Shown: piece after piece, positions 53,446 through 63,144 of the stretch
Layout of the letters: each line of letters begins with the position of its first letter
Position numbering within the stretch: position 1 is the stretch's first letter
Source: an uncultured Oscillibacter sp.
GTDB lineage: Bacteria > Bacillota > Clostridia > Oscillospirales > Oscillospiraceae
DNA: 64,000 nucleotides
Assembly: GCA_947382875.1 (NCBI GenBank)
Contig: CANDBG010000001.1
Location: 26,157 to 90,156 of the forward strand
Direction of reading: 5' to 3'
The notes under the pieces: model-generated
What the model was told of the DNA's origin: nothing
Database searches by the model: none
Seen by the model: the letters and a program-made list of their open reading frames with translations, nothing else
Translations under genes and position numbers: made by a program

Positions 53446-54069
53446 ATGACAACTAAGGAGCTTCAAAAGCTGGGGCGTCGGGAGCTGCTTCAGCTTCTGC
53501 TGAACCAGGCAAAGGAAACCGAACGTCTGACAACCGAGCTTACAGAAACGCAGACGCAGCTGCAGGAATTAACCGATACTTATGAGCGTCTCCGGGAACG
53601 CCTGAACCGGAAGGACGAACGGATTCACGAGCTGGAGACCACCCTGGAGGAAGTACGGGAAAAGCGGGAAGTGGACCTGGAAGACGTCGGGTCCATAGCG
53701 GAAGCGGCCCTGAAGCTTCACGGGGTTTTCGACGCAGCCCAGGAAGCGGCGGATTTTTACCTGCAAAGTATCCGCTCGCTGTACCCCCTGCCGGAAGGCG
53801 CGGAAGCGCCGCCTGTGCCTGAGATTTCCCCTCGGTCTGCGGCAGCTTCCTGTAAGCGGGAGCCAGAGCCGAGGTTTGAGGCGAAATATGAGCCAAAGTT
53901 CGAGCCGGAACTGGACGTGGAATTGGAACCCGGCCTGGAGTCTTTGCCGGAGTCCCGCATGGAACGGCGTCCGCCGGAGCGGCGGGGAAAATCGCCCGGA
54001 AAACGGATCGCCGCCCCCAAAAAGGAAAAAAAGAAAATGACGCTGTTCTTTGGCTGGCAGCATGATTAG
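53446..54069 (+). CDS. Coiled-coil protein of the pilus locus
   Basis: 207 residues. Residues 1-85 are a continuous coiled coil (Leu/Glu/Arg/Thr heptads), 86-125 a short helical domain ('GSIAEAALKLHGVFDAAQEAADFYLQ'), then a Pro/Glu-rich repeat segment with 'PEPRFEAKYEPKFEPE' and a very basic C-terminus. Cytoplasmic, with no signal peptide. Function unknown; probably organises secretion or assembly at the membrane with the adjacent signal peptidase. AAGGAG lies 6 bases before ATG 53446. Confidence 0.8.
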   Translation: MTTKELQKLGRRELLQLLLNQAKETERLTTELTETQTQLQELTDTYERLRERLNRKDERIHELETTLEEVREKREVDLEDVGSIAEAALKLHGVFDAAQEAADFYLQSIRSLYPLPEGAEAPPVPEISPRSAAASCKREPEPRFEAKYEPKFEPELDVELEPGLESLPESRMERRPPERRGKSPGKRIAAPKKEKKKMTLFFGWQHD

Positions 54070-54082
54070 GAAGACAGGTTCT

Positions 54083-54685
54083 ATGAAAAAGGAGAAGAAG
54101 GAGAAGCAAAGCAAGCCCTTGGAACTGCCCAGCATCGAACAGCTGGAAATGGAACTGGGCCGCGAAAAATACCGATGGCGTTTCCGCAAGGTCCTGCGCA
54201 GCACCATTTACGCACTGATTACCGTAGCCGCTGCCGCCGTGCTGGTGGCGACGCTCTGGATGCCCGTTCTGCAAATCAGCGGAAACTCCATGGCGCCCAC
54301 CCTGACCGACGGGGAAGTCGTGATTTCTTTCAAGGGCGGTTCCAACTTTCAGCCCGGCGACATCGTGGCATTTTACTACGACAATAAAATTTTGGTCAAA
54401 CGGGTCATTGCCGGCCCCGGCGACTGGGTGAACATTGACGAGAAAGGAACCGTTTTTATCAACGAACAGGAGCTTTATGAGCCATATCTTGCGGAAAAAG
54501 CCCTGGGCGACTGCAATATTACGTTACCTTATCAGGTACCGGAGTCAAAGCTCTTTGTGATGGGAGACCACAGAAGCGTTTCCCTGGATTCCCGCAACAC
54601 GGCCCTTGGCTGCGTTGGGAATGACCAGATTGTCGGACAGCTGGTGTTCCGCATCTGGCCGCATACGATGATCGGACCTCTTTGA
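54083..54685 (+). CDS. lepB: Signal peptidase I
   Basis: 200 residues. Basic N-terminus, membrane segment (about 40-60), catalytic Ser69 in 'SGNSMAPTL' and Lys106 in 'ILVKRVIAGPGD', plus 'MGDHRSVSLDSR'. A type I peptidase placed inside a pilus locus, so likely dedicated to the pilin signal peptides. ATG 54083 is chosen for AGGAAG upstream; 54062 overlaps the previous gene and is possible. Confidence 0.92.
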   Translation: MKKEKKEKQSKPLELPSIEQLEMELGREKYRWRFRKVLRSTIYALITVAAAAVLVATLWMPVLQISGNSMAPTLTDGEVVISFKGGSNFQPGDIVAFYYDNKILVKRVIAGPGDWVNIDEKGTVFINEQELYEPYLAEKALGDCNITLPYQVPESKLFVMGDHRSVSLDSRNTALGCVGNDQIVGQLVFRIWPHTMIGPL

Positions 54686-54743
54686 GAAACCTCGCGCGTA
54701 TCGAATTCATCTCGTAAATCATGGGGAAGGAGAAGACAGCTGC

Positions 54744-57700
54744 ATGGAACGCAACTTTATGACGCAGGCGAGGCATTATTTGTCCTCCCAGCAAAAACAG
54801 AAAATCGGACAGAAGATCCTGTTTTGCCTTGCGGCCGTGGTGGTGTTCGCTACGGTCTACGCGCTGATTCTTCCTGCCATCACTCTCTCCAATGAGCTGC
54901 TTTGCGGGCAGGAGGCACATAAACATACGGAGACCTGTTGGGCTATGGCCGAGGCGAAGCCACAGCCGGAGCTGATTTGTGAGTTCATGCGCGTTCCCGG
55001 GCCGGTGGTCCACACTCATAACGATTATTGCCGTGACGACGACGGAAAATTGATCTGCAGGCTTCCGGAAGTCGAGGCGCATGCTCACACGGACGATTGT
55101 TACCAGGAGCGCCGGACGCTGGTTTGTGAGGAATCGCAGGAGCTGGGACATGAACACACCAGCGGGTGTTACACCCACGTCCGCGGAGAGCTGACCTGCA
55201 CCGACGAGGGCGGTCACAGTCATACGGATGCGTGCTACACGGAAACCGAAAACCGTACTCTGACCTGTACGCTCCCCGAAGAGCCGGGACACACCCACGA
55301 CGACAATTGCTATGAGGAACGGAGCCATCAAACGCTGACGTGCAGCCAGGAGGAATCGGAGGACGTTCTGGACGAGGAAGGCAATCTCGTTCAGGAGGGC
55401 CATGCGCATACAGAGGACTGTTATCAGGAGGAAACGGAGTCTGTACTGGTGTGTGAGGAGTCCGCCGACGGCGGACATACCCACACGGACGACTGTTACA
55501 CCGTCGAAACCGAACGGGAACTTACCTGTAGTTTGCAGGAATCCGAGAGCCATGCTCATACGGATAATTGTTACGACTGGTCCGAAGAACTGATTTGCCA
55601 TGAGGAAGAACGCGCCTCCGGACATACCCACAGCGAGGAATGTTATGAGGTGGAGGAAATCCTAGTCTGCCGCGAGGAGGAAGTTATTCCCCATACGCAT
55701 ACCATGGAAGAATGCTTTACATTGAAGGAATCATCAGACGGCCAGGAAGAAGACGAATATATTTTGACCTGCGTCCAGCCGGAAGTACTGTCCCATGTGC
55801 ATGACAGCAGCTGTGTATACCTGCCGGAGACCGTTGTGGAGGAAGACGTTCCGACGTTGACCTGCGGCATCGAGGAGCATGAACACACGGAAGCCTGTTA
55901 CATGGAAGTGTATCCCGAAGATACGGTCTCTTATTATTGCGGACTGGCCGAACATGAACATACTGAAGACTGCTATTTTGAGAGCAGCGGTCTTCTGCGC
56001 TGCACGCTGGCGGTCCACCACCACGACGAATTGTGCCAGATTCCGGAGCTGTGGGAGACCACGCCGGAGGATGTGGAAGAAGTCGAGGGCGTCCAGCTGG
56101 ACAACGATTTCGAGACCGCCACCGAAGACGGCTATTACCGCGTGACGTTCCACATTACCGGCTATGCGCCGGTGATTTCCGGCGGAGAAATGACGGATCC
56201 GGAGCTGCCGCCCGATGAAACGGACGGGTTCCTCCCGCCCCCGGACGACGCGGACCTGGACGACGGCGCGGATACAGACGCGATGCCCCCGGAGGACCAA
56301 CCGGAGGTGGACAGCGGCCTTGCGCCCTCCCCCGGAACGCCGGAACCGACTCCGGAACCAATACAGCGGCCCTCAAAGCCCGCTGAGACGCGGCCCGCTG
56401 AGACGCCCGAAGCGCCTTTGCAGCCGCAGGACCCGGACCCTGTGCCGGAGGAAGAACCGTCCGTACCGGAGCCGGACCCTGCGCCTCCTCCGGCCCCGGA
56501 ACCGGAACAGCAAGCCCCTGCCATCGTCGTACCGATGGAGCCGTTTGTGCCGGAAACCGGGCCTCTGACGCCGGATGAGGAAATTTTGAACAGTGGTCTA
56601 GCCCCTGCGCAAATGAGCTTACAGCGGCGTTTGCGTCTGCTGCTTCCCGAGGACGAGGTTTTCACGGAAGCCGAGGGCCTGGCAGACGTGCGGATCACCC
56701 TGGTGGAACAAGAGCCGGAGCCCCTCCCGGAACCGGAACCTCCAGCCTCTGAGGACGAAGAGGAAACGGCGGAAGCGGAAGTCATTCCTGAACGGGAACT
56801 CTCCTTTGTGGCGACGCTGAACGGTCAGGAACTGGATTTGTCCCAGTGCGAGATTACGGTCACGGTATCCCTGAGCGAAGAACTGGCCGCCGCGCTGAAC
56901 AGCCGGGAGTCTGTGGTACAGACGCTGGACGAAATGGATGTGACGGATGAAAACGCCGTCCCCGAAGACGCCGACGCCGAATCGGAAACGCCGGAAGTCG
57001 AGACCATTCTGACGGTCCGGACCATGGACGGCGCGGGCGAGGTCGTCAACGAGGACATGGCGGAAATCAGCAGTGAGACGACCGCTTCGGAAGTGACTCT
57101 CTCCATGCGCAGCACCGACCGTCTGCGGACCCGCGTGGATGAAAAATGGGATACGGTGTTTCCCACCTACAACGTGGAATATTACGCGTATCTGGACCGG
57201 CCGGTTGAGGCGAAAAGCGTTACCGTAAATGGCAACATTGCGAAGTCGAATGAGAATGGCGCGGATGTGCTCCCGTTCATTGACACCACAGGCGGCATAC
57301 TGCCGCAAAATACCAAGACACAGCCAACCAAGTATTTTGAACTGAAACCCAGCGGCGGCGGATTTGAAATCGCTTTTGACAGCTCCAAGCCGACACAGAT
57401 TTACCGTACGATTGAAAACCGGCGGTACAGTTCCAGTGCGGGCCTGAAGACCAGCGATTTGGATGCCGCCAAACGCAAGGACAACGCAGGGCTTCAGGAT
57501 AACCATTATAATCTGGTGGAGCTGTGGGTTTTGGAGCCGGGTGTTGAGGATAAAGACTTCGACAGCCCCAACTGGACCAAGTACACCTCGGACGAGAGGA
57601 AGAAAGACGTTCCCGGCTACGTGTATGTGTCCAATCTGGAGGACCTGAAATACAGCAACTACTCCGCGGACACAGCGGAACCGCCCGCTGAAATGCCGGC

Positions 57701-59381
57701 CCCCTCCGGCGAGACCGGCGAACCCGCCGAAACTCCAAATGAGGTCTGTATCACGATCCGGAAGGGAATGACGCTGCGGCTGGTGTACAACCCGGACACG
57801 GGCAAGCACACAAACCCCACAAACTTCTATGATTATGACATCAGTGACGGCTTTATCTATGGGTCCAACGATGCAAGCCCCGGCAACCGGATTGCCCGCG
57901 ACGGGGCGCAAAAACCGTACTTTATGAACACACAAAAGTACGGCATCAACGATGATGATAACTATTTGAAAAACGGCGACCCAAAGTTTGCGTTCGGCAA
58001 CATGAACGCGGGCACCAACTACGGCGAAGTGGAGTGGAACGGCAACAAGCCGAACCGGGGCAATCATGCCGTAACCGGCGCGCCGCCGGGCACCGGCCGG
58101 GGCTGTACTTTCGGGCTGGTTCCGCAAACCGGCGGCATTACGTCCACCGGCGGCCTGAAATTCATCAGCGGCATTGACGGACCGGATCTGTTCGGCAGCG
58201 GCGCGGCCAAAGGCAAAACATTCTACCCGGGCGGTTTGGATTTTTCGCGCAAGGGCGACACTTATACGCTCACAAATGTAAGCGGTCAAGGCTTGAGCGC
58301 GTCAAACCTGCATATCCTTGGACATACTGGCGGATATCAGCATATTTTCTCAAATAATTTCTGGCCCCTGGACGCCGCCCCGAGCTTCGGCGCGGATGGC
58401 CATGACGCCAAGTTTGGTACCGAAAAGTATGGGGACCCGAAGCAGGTAAAGGCCATTGACAGCGATTCGGGTTACGGAATGCCCACTAGCGACGATTGGG
58501 TGGACCACAATGCCTATTTCGGCATGAAGTTCAGCGTAGACTTCCAGATCCCGGCGGAGTATGTCGGGCCGCTGGAGTACTTCTTCTACGGCGACGACGA
58601 TATGTGGGTGTATCTGATGGATTCGAGAGGCACCGAAAGCAGCCGGTTAGTGTGTGACCTTGGCGGCGTACACAGTTCCGTGGGCCAGTACGTAAACCTG
58701 TGGGACTACATCAATCAGGATGAAGTGAAGAACTCCAAGAACGGCAAGAGTTACCGTCTGGTGTTCTTCTACACCGAGCGCGGTGCGTCCGGCTCCACGT
58801 GCTGGATGCAGTACACCCTGCCGAACATTTCCATTGTGCCGACGGACCCGCCTCCTCCCTCCTGGGAAAAGGAAGCGCTGCGGATAGAGAAACAGGTGGA
58901 AGGCGATGTCAGCCATCTGGACGCAGAGCAGAAGTACGAATTTTCCATCACGCTGAACGGCACGGACCAATATTTAGGTCATGTATATGACAAGGACGGC
59001 AACCAGGTCGGTGAACCGATCACGATTTCCCCCAAAACGGAGACGCCGTTCTTCCTGCGTGCCGGGGATTACCTGAAAGTTCTGGAACTGAAAGAAAACA
59101 CCGGCTACGTGGTAAAGGAAATATCCAAGCTGGCGAACTGTCATGTCAGCGTGACGGTAACGGACGCGAAAGGGCAGACCCACGCGAGTGAGGACAAGAA
59201 CACCGCGGACGGAATCGAGGGCGGCGTGGTGGTGTTTACCAACGCGTTCTACTTCGAGCTGCCGGAGACCGGCGGACCCGGAATTCCCTGGCATACTTTA
59301 GGCGGAGGGCTGCTGATGGCGGCGGGCTGCCTTTGGTATCGAAAAAAACCCAATGGAGAGGGGGCGGTAGATTGCAAATGA
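54744..59381 (+). CDS. LPETG-anchored giant adhesin with HxHTxxCY repeats
   Basis: 1545 residues. N-terminal membrane/signal segment (about 24-48, 'ILFCLAAVVVFATVYALILPA'); residues about 55-440 carry some fifteen units of 'HxH(T/S)xxCY' alternating with 'LxC' (for example 'AHAHTDDCYQE', 'GHTHTDDCYTV', 'EHEHTEDCYF'). Then an acidic Pro-rich stalk (about 480-620), a region with Glu/Asp-rich beta domains, a fibro-slime/PA14-like module with 'YFFYGDDDMWVYL' (about 1280-1300), a SpaA/prealbumin-like module ('LRIEKQVEGDVSHLDAEQKY'), sorting signal 'LPETG', a hydrophobic segment and a basic tail. Likely pilus tip or cell-wall adhesin; the repeats could bind metal. Neighbouring sortases would attach it. 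Confidence 0.9.
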   Translation: MERNFMTQARHYLSSQQKQKIGQKILFCLAAVVVFATVYALILPAITLSNELLCGQEAHKHTETCWAMAEAKPQPELICEFMRVPGPVVHTHNDYCRDDDGKLICRLPEVEAHAHTDDCYQERRTLVCEESQELGHEHTSGCYTHVRGELTCTDEGGHSHTDACYTETENRTLTCTLPEEPGHTHDDNCYEERSHQTLTCSQEESEDVLDEEGNLVQEGHAHTEDCYQEETESVLVCEESADGGHTHTDDCYTVETERELTCSLQESESHAHTDNCYDWSEELICHEEERASGHTHSEECYEVEEILVCREEEVIPHTHTMEECFTLKESSDGQEEDEYILTCVQPEVLSHVHDSSCVYLPETVVEEDVPTLTCGIEEHEHTEACYMEVYPEDTVSYYCGLAEHEHTEDCYFESSGLLRCTLAVHHHDELCQIPELWETTPEDVEEVEGVQLDNDFETATEDGYYRVTFHITGYAPVISGGEMTDPELPPDETDGFLPPPDDADLDDGADTDAMPPEDQPEVDSGLAPSPGTPEPTPEPIQRPSKPAETRPAETPEAPLQPQDPDPVPEEEPSVPEPDPAPPPAPEPEQQAPAIVVPMEPFVPETGPLTPDEEILNSGLAPAQMSLQRRLRLLLPEDEVFTEAEGLADVRITLVEQEPEPLPEPEPPASEDEEETAEAEVIPERELSFVATLNGQELDLSQCEITVTVSLSEELAAALNSRESVVQTLDEMDVTDENAVPEDADAESETPEVETILTVRTMDGAGEVVNEDMAEISSETTASEVTLSMRSTDRLRTRVDEKWDTVFPTYNVEYYAYLDRPVEAKSVTVNGNIAKSNENGADVLPFIDTTGGILPQNTKTQPTKYFELKPSGGGFEIAFDSSKPTQIYRTIENRRYSSSAGLKTSDLDAAKRKDNAGLQDNHYNLVELWVLEPGVEDKDFDSPNWTKYTSDERKKDVPGYVYVSNLEDLKYSNYSADTAEPPAEMPAPSGETGEPAETPNEVCITIRKGMTLRLVYNPDTGKHTNPTNFYDYDISDGFIYGSNDASPGNRIARDGAQKPYFMNTQKYGINDDDNYLKNGDPKFAFGNMNAGTNYGEVEWNGNKPNRGNHAVTGAPPGTGRGCTFGLVPQTGGITSTGGLKFISGIDGPDLFGSGAAKGKTFYPGGLDFSRKGDTYTLTNVSGQGLSASNLHILGHTGGYQHIFSNNFWPLDAAPSFGADGHDAKFGTEKYGDPKQVKAIDSDSGYGMPTSDDWVDHNAYFGMKFSVDFQIPAEYVGPLEYFFYGDDDMWVYLMDSRGTESSRLVCDLGGVHSSVGQYVNLWDYINQDEVKNSKNGKSYRLVFFYTERGASGSTCWMQYTLPNISIVPTDPPPPSWEKEALRIEKQVEGDVSHLDAEQKYEFSITLNGTDQYLGHVYDKDGNQVGEPITISPKTETPFFLRAGDYLKVLELKENTGYVVKEISKLANCHVSVTVTDAKGQTHASEDKNTADGIEGGVVVFTNAFYFELPETGGPGIPWHTLGGGLLMAAGCLWYRKKPNGEGAVDCK

Positions 59382-59443
59382 AGCGGCCCCCTCGCAAACG
59401 AAGCAAGAAATCAGGAAGGAATTGAAAGGAGATCAAACAAACA

Positions 59444-61048
59444 ATGAAGCAAATGAAGAAACTGGCCGGGCTGGTCCTGGCGCTGGTCATGCTGGTGGCC
59501 CTGGCGGTTCCCGCGATGGCAACCACTACATTCGTCAAAGGCGATGACGTGCCGGATTCCAGCGTAATCACTACTTATCAGATTTTCAAGGGAACCTCCG
59601 CGGATAACGGCAAGAGCCTTGCAGACATCCAGTGGGGCGCAAACCTGACCAAGCCGGATGATTTCATTACGGCACTGAAAGCGACTGGCATTACGGAGTT
59701 CCAGAAGCTGCACCTCAAGGGTGACGTGATTGGAACGACGGAAGACGGCAACAATGTTGTTGCTACCGAGAGCAGCACGGCTGAGGAAGTGGCAAAGGCC
59801 ATTAACGCGGCGCTTCCTCTGGGCACTGACAACCTGACAAAGATTGCTGAAGCGGCGTTCAAGGGTGTCAGCGGCGACGGTGCGGCTCTGGGAACCGAGG
59901 TTGAAGACGGCTGGTATTTGATCCGCAACCGCGACACCAAGGGCGACGACGATTCGAGCAATGATACCAATACCTTCACCCTGCAGCAGGTCACAGGGTC
60001 CAGCGCAGAAAACACGACCATCAACCCCAAGCAGGACGCTCCCGGCCTGACGAAGAAGATCGTGAAGGGCGAAGACAGAGTTGACCAGACCGACGCCGCT
60101 TTTGGCGAGACAGTTAACTTTGAACTGACTGCAAACCTGCCCAGCAATTTCAATTCGGAATCCGTTGTCAGCTATACCATGACCTTCCACGACCAGCAGG
60201 AGGCGGGCCTGACCCTCATTGACGAGAGCATCAAACTGACCGCTAATGGTACGGAGCTGACCAAGGGCGTTGACTACACAGTTGAAATCCCCGGCGCAGA
60301 CGGTCATACCTTTGATGTCAAGCTGATTGCCAAGGGCGACAACGTGAGTGCGGCAGTGAAGGCCCTGGGCCTCACAAACGGCAACCCAATTGTTGTCAGC
60401 TATTCCGCTGCGCTGAATGAAAACGCCAACACCGGCACGACCGGCAACAAGAACACAGCGAAACTGACCTATACGGAAAACAACACCCCCAAGGATACCC
60501 CGGAAGATACGGTTATCGTGTTTACCTTTAATGGCATTGTGAACAAGGTGGACCCCGAAGGTAATCCCCTGGATGGTGCAGAATTCGAGCTGGTGAAGGT
60601 AGAGGACGACGGAACAAAATCCGAGCCGATTAAGGTCACGCTGAACGATGCGAAAACAAGTTTTACCTTTGCCGGCCTGAAAGCGGGCAAATATATGCTG
60701 ACCGAGACTGAAGCGCCCAAAGGTTACAACAAGCTGGAAAAGCCCATCTATTTCGTGATTGAATACGGCGCGACGAACGAAGAGCTTCCCGTCCTGAACA
60801 AGCTGGAAGCCTATCAGACCGATGAGAACTGGAAAAAGGTTGAGTCGAACCCCACTGCCGAATTTACCGGCACGCTGAATCCGGATAACTCCAATGTCAG
60901 CACGGATATCGTGAACGGCGAAGGCATTGTCCTGCCCAGCACCGGCGGTATCGGCACGACGATTTTCTACGTTGTGGGCGGCGTGCTGGTGGCCGCGGCG
61001 GCCATCCTGCTGATTACCAAGCGCCGGATGAACCTGAACGAAGATTGA
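59444..61048 (+). CDS. Major (backbone) pilin, LPSTG
   Basis: 534 residues. Signal peptide ending 'VPAMA' (about residue 26), isopeptide-forming pilin domains with 'TITTYQIFKG'-like N-terminus, a D2-type fold domain ('NFELTANLPSNFN', 'SYTMTFHDQQEAGLT') and a Cna_B-like SpaA domain ('DGAEFELVKVE', 'YMLTETEAPKGYNK'), sorting signal 'LPSTG', membrane segment and basic tail. Polymerised by the class C sortase next door. AAAGGAG lies upstream of ATG 59444. Confidence 0.93.
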   Translation: MKQMKKLAGLVLALVMLVALAVPAMATTTFVKGDDVPDSSVITTYQIFKGTSADNGKSLADIQWGANLTKPDDFITALKATGITEFQKLHLKGDVIGTTEDGNNVVATESSTAEEVAKAINAALPLGTDNLTKIAEAAFKGVSGDGAALGTEVEDGWYLIRNRDTKGDDDSSNDTNTFTLQQVTGSSAENTTINPKQDAPGLTKKIVKGEDRVDQTDAAFGETVNFELTANLPSNFNSESVVSYTMTFHDQQEAGLTLIDESIKLTANGTELTKGVDYTVEIPGADGHTFDVKLIAKGDNVSAAVKALGLTNGNPIVVSYSAALNENANTGTTGNKNTAKLTYTENNTPKDTPEDTVIVFTFNGIVNKVDPEGNPLDGAEFELVKVEDDGTKSEPIKVTLNDAKTSFTFAGLKAGKYMLTETEAPKGYNKLEKPIYFVIEYGATNEELPVLNKLEAYQTDENWKKVESNPTAEFTGTLNPDNSNVSTDIVNGEGIVLPSTGGIGTTIFYVVGGVLVAAAAILLITKRRMNLNED

Positions 61049-61062
61049 TGCAATCCCCCCAG

Positions 61063-61090
61063 CCTCCGCGTCCCGCAAGGGGCGCGGAGG
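61063..61090 (+). other. Hairpin between backbone pilin and sortase genes
   Basis: CCTCCGCG (61063-61070) pairs with CGCGGAGG (61083-61090), no T run. It may limit readthrough or protect the pilin mRNA so that pilin exceeds sortase. Confidence 0.65.
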
Positions 61091-61106
61091 CGGGAAGTGA
61101 GCCGTT

Positions 61107-61952
61107 ATGAAAAAACACCTGTCCAGCCTCCTCCTCCTGCTCACGCTCCTGGCGGGACTCGCCATCCTGCTCTATCCCACGGCCAGCGACTACTGGAATT
61201 CCTTCCACCAGTCCCGGGCCATCGCCAGCTACGCCGAGAGCGTGTCCAATCTGACGGCGGTGGACTATGAGCGTCTGTGGCTGGATGCGGGCGCGTACAA
61301 CCAGGACCTGCTGAAAAATCCGGTCCCCCTCCTATTCGACGAGGCCGACCGGGAATGGTATGAATCTCTGCTCAACGTCTCCGGAAACGGGATTATGGGC
61401 TATATTGAAATCCCCAAAATCAACGTCTCCCTCCCAATTTACCACGGAACGGAAGAATCCGTGCTGCAAATCGCCGTGGGACATATTGAAGGGACCTCCC
61501 TGCCCGTGGGGGGCGCGTCGACCCACTGCGTTCTCTCCGGACACCGCGGACTCCCCAGTGCCACCCTTTTTTCCAACCTCGACCAGCTGAACGAGGGGGA
61601 CGTCTTCCTCCTCCGCATTCTGGACGAAACCCTCACTTATGAAGTGGATCAAATCCACATCGTTCTCCCCCAGGAGTCCGACGACCTGACCATCGTAAGC
61701 AGCCGGGACCTCTGCACCCTGGTGACTTGTACTCCTTACGGCATCAACAGTCACCGGCTTCTGGTCCGGGGGACCCGGATTGAAAATCAAGAATCGGCCT
61801 CGTCGGCCAAAATCACTGCGGAAGCCATCCGGATTGACCCGGTACTGGTGGCGCCCGTGGCGGCGGTGCCGATGCTGCTGGTTCTGCTGGTATTGCTGGC
61901 CGCTCCCGGCGGACGGCGTAAACCGAAGAAGCATGTGAAACCGAAAAAATAA
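61107..61952 (+). CDS. Class C sortase
   Basis: 281 residues. N-terminal membrane segment (about 5-25), a lid-like 'LLFDEADREWYESLL' segment typical of class C pilin sortases, catalytic His146 in 'VLSGHRGLPSATLF', Cys208 in 'LVTCTPYG' and Arg in 'SHRLLVRG', then a second membrane segment and basic tail. Joins pilin subunits. Ribosome site is weak; cotranscribed with the pilin through the hairpin. Confidence 0.93.
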   Translation: MKKHLSSLLLLLTLLAGLAILLYPTASDYWNSFHQSRAIASYAESVSNLTAVDYERLWLDAGAYNQDLLKNPVPLLFDEADREWYESLLNVSGNGIMGYIEIPKINVSLPIYHGTEESVLQIAVGHIEGTSLPVGGASTHCVLSGHRGLPSATLFSNLDQLNEGDVFLLRILDETLTYEVDQIHIVLPQESDDLTIVSSRDLCTLVTCTPYGINSHRLLVRGTRIENQESASSAKITAEAIRIDPVLVAPVAAVPMLLVLLVLLAAPGGRRKPKKHVKPKK

Positions 61953-62001
61953 CCTGGACGCCTCCGTTTTCCGGAGCGTCAGAAAGGCGGGTGTGTTTGG
62001 T

Positions 62002-63144
62002 ATGATAACTGCAAAACGGTTCCTGCGGCGGGTATCGGCGGCTGTGGTATGCATGGCGCTTTGTGTTCTGTGCCTGCCCTCCAACGCCCGCGCTTACGGG
62101 CCGATTGAATCCCGTACCTGCTCCCTTACCGTTGACCACCTGCGGGGCCATACGGAAGCCCGCTTCCGGCTGTACCGCGTGGCGGAGGTGTCGGCGGATG
62201 TGGAGTTTACCGCAACGCGGGACTTCCGGGAGTATCAAAACCGGCTCAACGGGCAGACCTCCGCGGGCTGGCGCAGTCTGGCCCGGCAGATGGGTACGGA
62301 TGTGATGTATTACAATACACCGTACCTGGAACGGGGGACCCTGAACGCCAATGGCCGGCTGATCTTTTCCGGGCTGTCTACGGGACTCTATCTGGTGGTC
62401 GGCGAACGGTATCAGCATGGCGGTACGTTCTATGAGCCAATGCCCTTTTTGATCTGCCTGCCGAACTGGGAAAAACCTTCCGAAAATGCCGCGGGACGCT
62501 GGAATTATGATGTAATCGTCCGACCAAAGTACAGCATTTCTGAAGAGGAAACCGTCATGCGGCGGGTTTTGAAAATCTGGGATGATCGGGGACATACCAA
62601 GGAACGGCCCAGAGAAGTGACGGTTGATTTGCTGCGGGACGGCGTGGTTTGGGACACTGTGACCCTTACCGAACGGAACAGTTGGCGGTACGTCTGGGAA
62701 GATCTCGACAACCGCTATACCTGGACCATTCGGGAACGGACCGTCTCCGGCTACTGGCCGACGTATGGCTTTGAAGGAGTCACCTTTACCATTACCAACA
62801 CATATGATACTCCGCCGGGTACCCCAAACCGGCCCGGAAGTCCGGGGAATCCGGGAAATCCCAGCGATCCCCGCAACCCCCGAAACCCGCCCTCCGACAG
62901 TACGGAACTCGATGACCCGGATGTTCCTCTTGCGCCCCCGCCGGATACGGAACTCGATGACCCCAATGTTCCTCTTGCGCCTCCGCCGGATGAGGTGGAG
63001 CTGGATGACCCTGATATCCCCCTGGAAGATTTGCCCCATACCGGTCAGCTCTGGTGGCCGGTGCCGCTGATGGCTTTGGGCGGGATATTCCTCTTCCTCC
63101 TGGGCTGGATTCGGAACCGGAGGGAGGAAGCCAATGCGGAATAA
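62002..63144 (+). CDS. Minor pilin, LPHTG
   Basis: 380 residues. Signal peptide (ending 'NARA', about 31), an N-terminal domain with 'YRVAEVSADVEF', a Cna_B domain ('VLKIWDDRGHTKERPREVTVDLLRDG', about 190-265), a Gly/Pro/Asn collagen-like and Pro linker with three 'ELDDPxxPLAPPP'-type repeats (about 307-345), sorting signal 'LPHTG', a hydrophobic segment and basic end. A GTG at 61993 is an alternative start. Likely pilus base or accessory subunit. Confidence 0.88.
   Translation: MITAKRFLRRVSAAVVCMALCVLCLPSNARAYGPIESRTCSLTVDHLRGHTEARFRLYRVAEVSADVEFTATRDFREYQNRLNGQTSAGWRSLARQMGTDVMYYNTPYLERGTLNANGRLIFSGLSTGLYLVVGERYQHGGTFYEPMPFLICLPNWEKPSENAAGRWNYDVIVRPKYSISEEETVMRRVLKIWDDRGHTKERPREVTVDLLRDGVVWDTVTLTERNSWRYVWEDLDNRYTWTIRERTVSGYWPTYGFEGVTFTITNTYDTPPGTPNRPGSPGNPGNPSDPRNPRNPPSDSTELDDPDVPLAPPPDTELDDPNVPLAPPPDEVELDDPDIPLEDLPHTGQLWWPVPLMALGGIFLFLLGWIRNRREEANAE

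Noticed and set aside
54880-56060. CRISPR-like repetition in the adhesin gene
   Set aside because: The regularity is at protein level (HxHTxxCY); the DNA units vary in length and sequence and are in frame, so it is not a CRISPR array.
56619-58289. 556-residue minus-strand frame inside the adhesin gene
   Set aside because: Antisense shadow of a GC-rich repeat gene; no ribosome site and no recognisable protein.
59411-61165. 584-residue minus-strand frame inside the pilin gene
   Set aside because: Antisense shadow of the backbone pilin; composition follows the complementary codons and it covers the pilin start and the sortase start.
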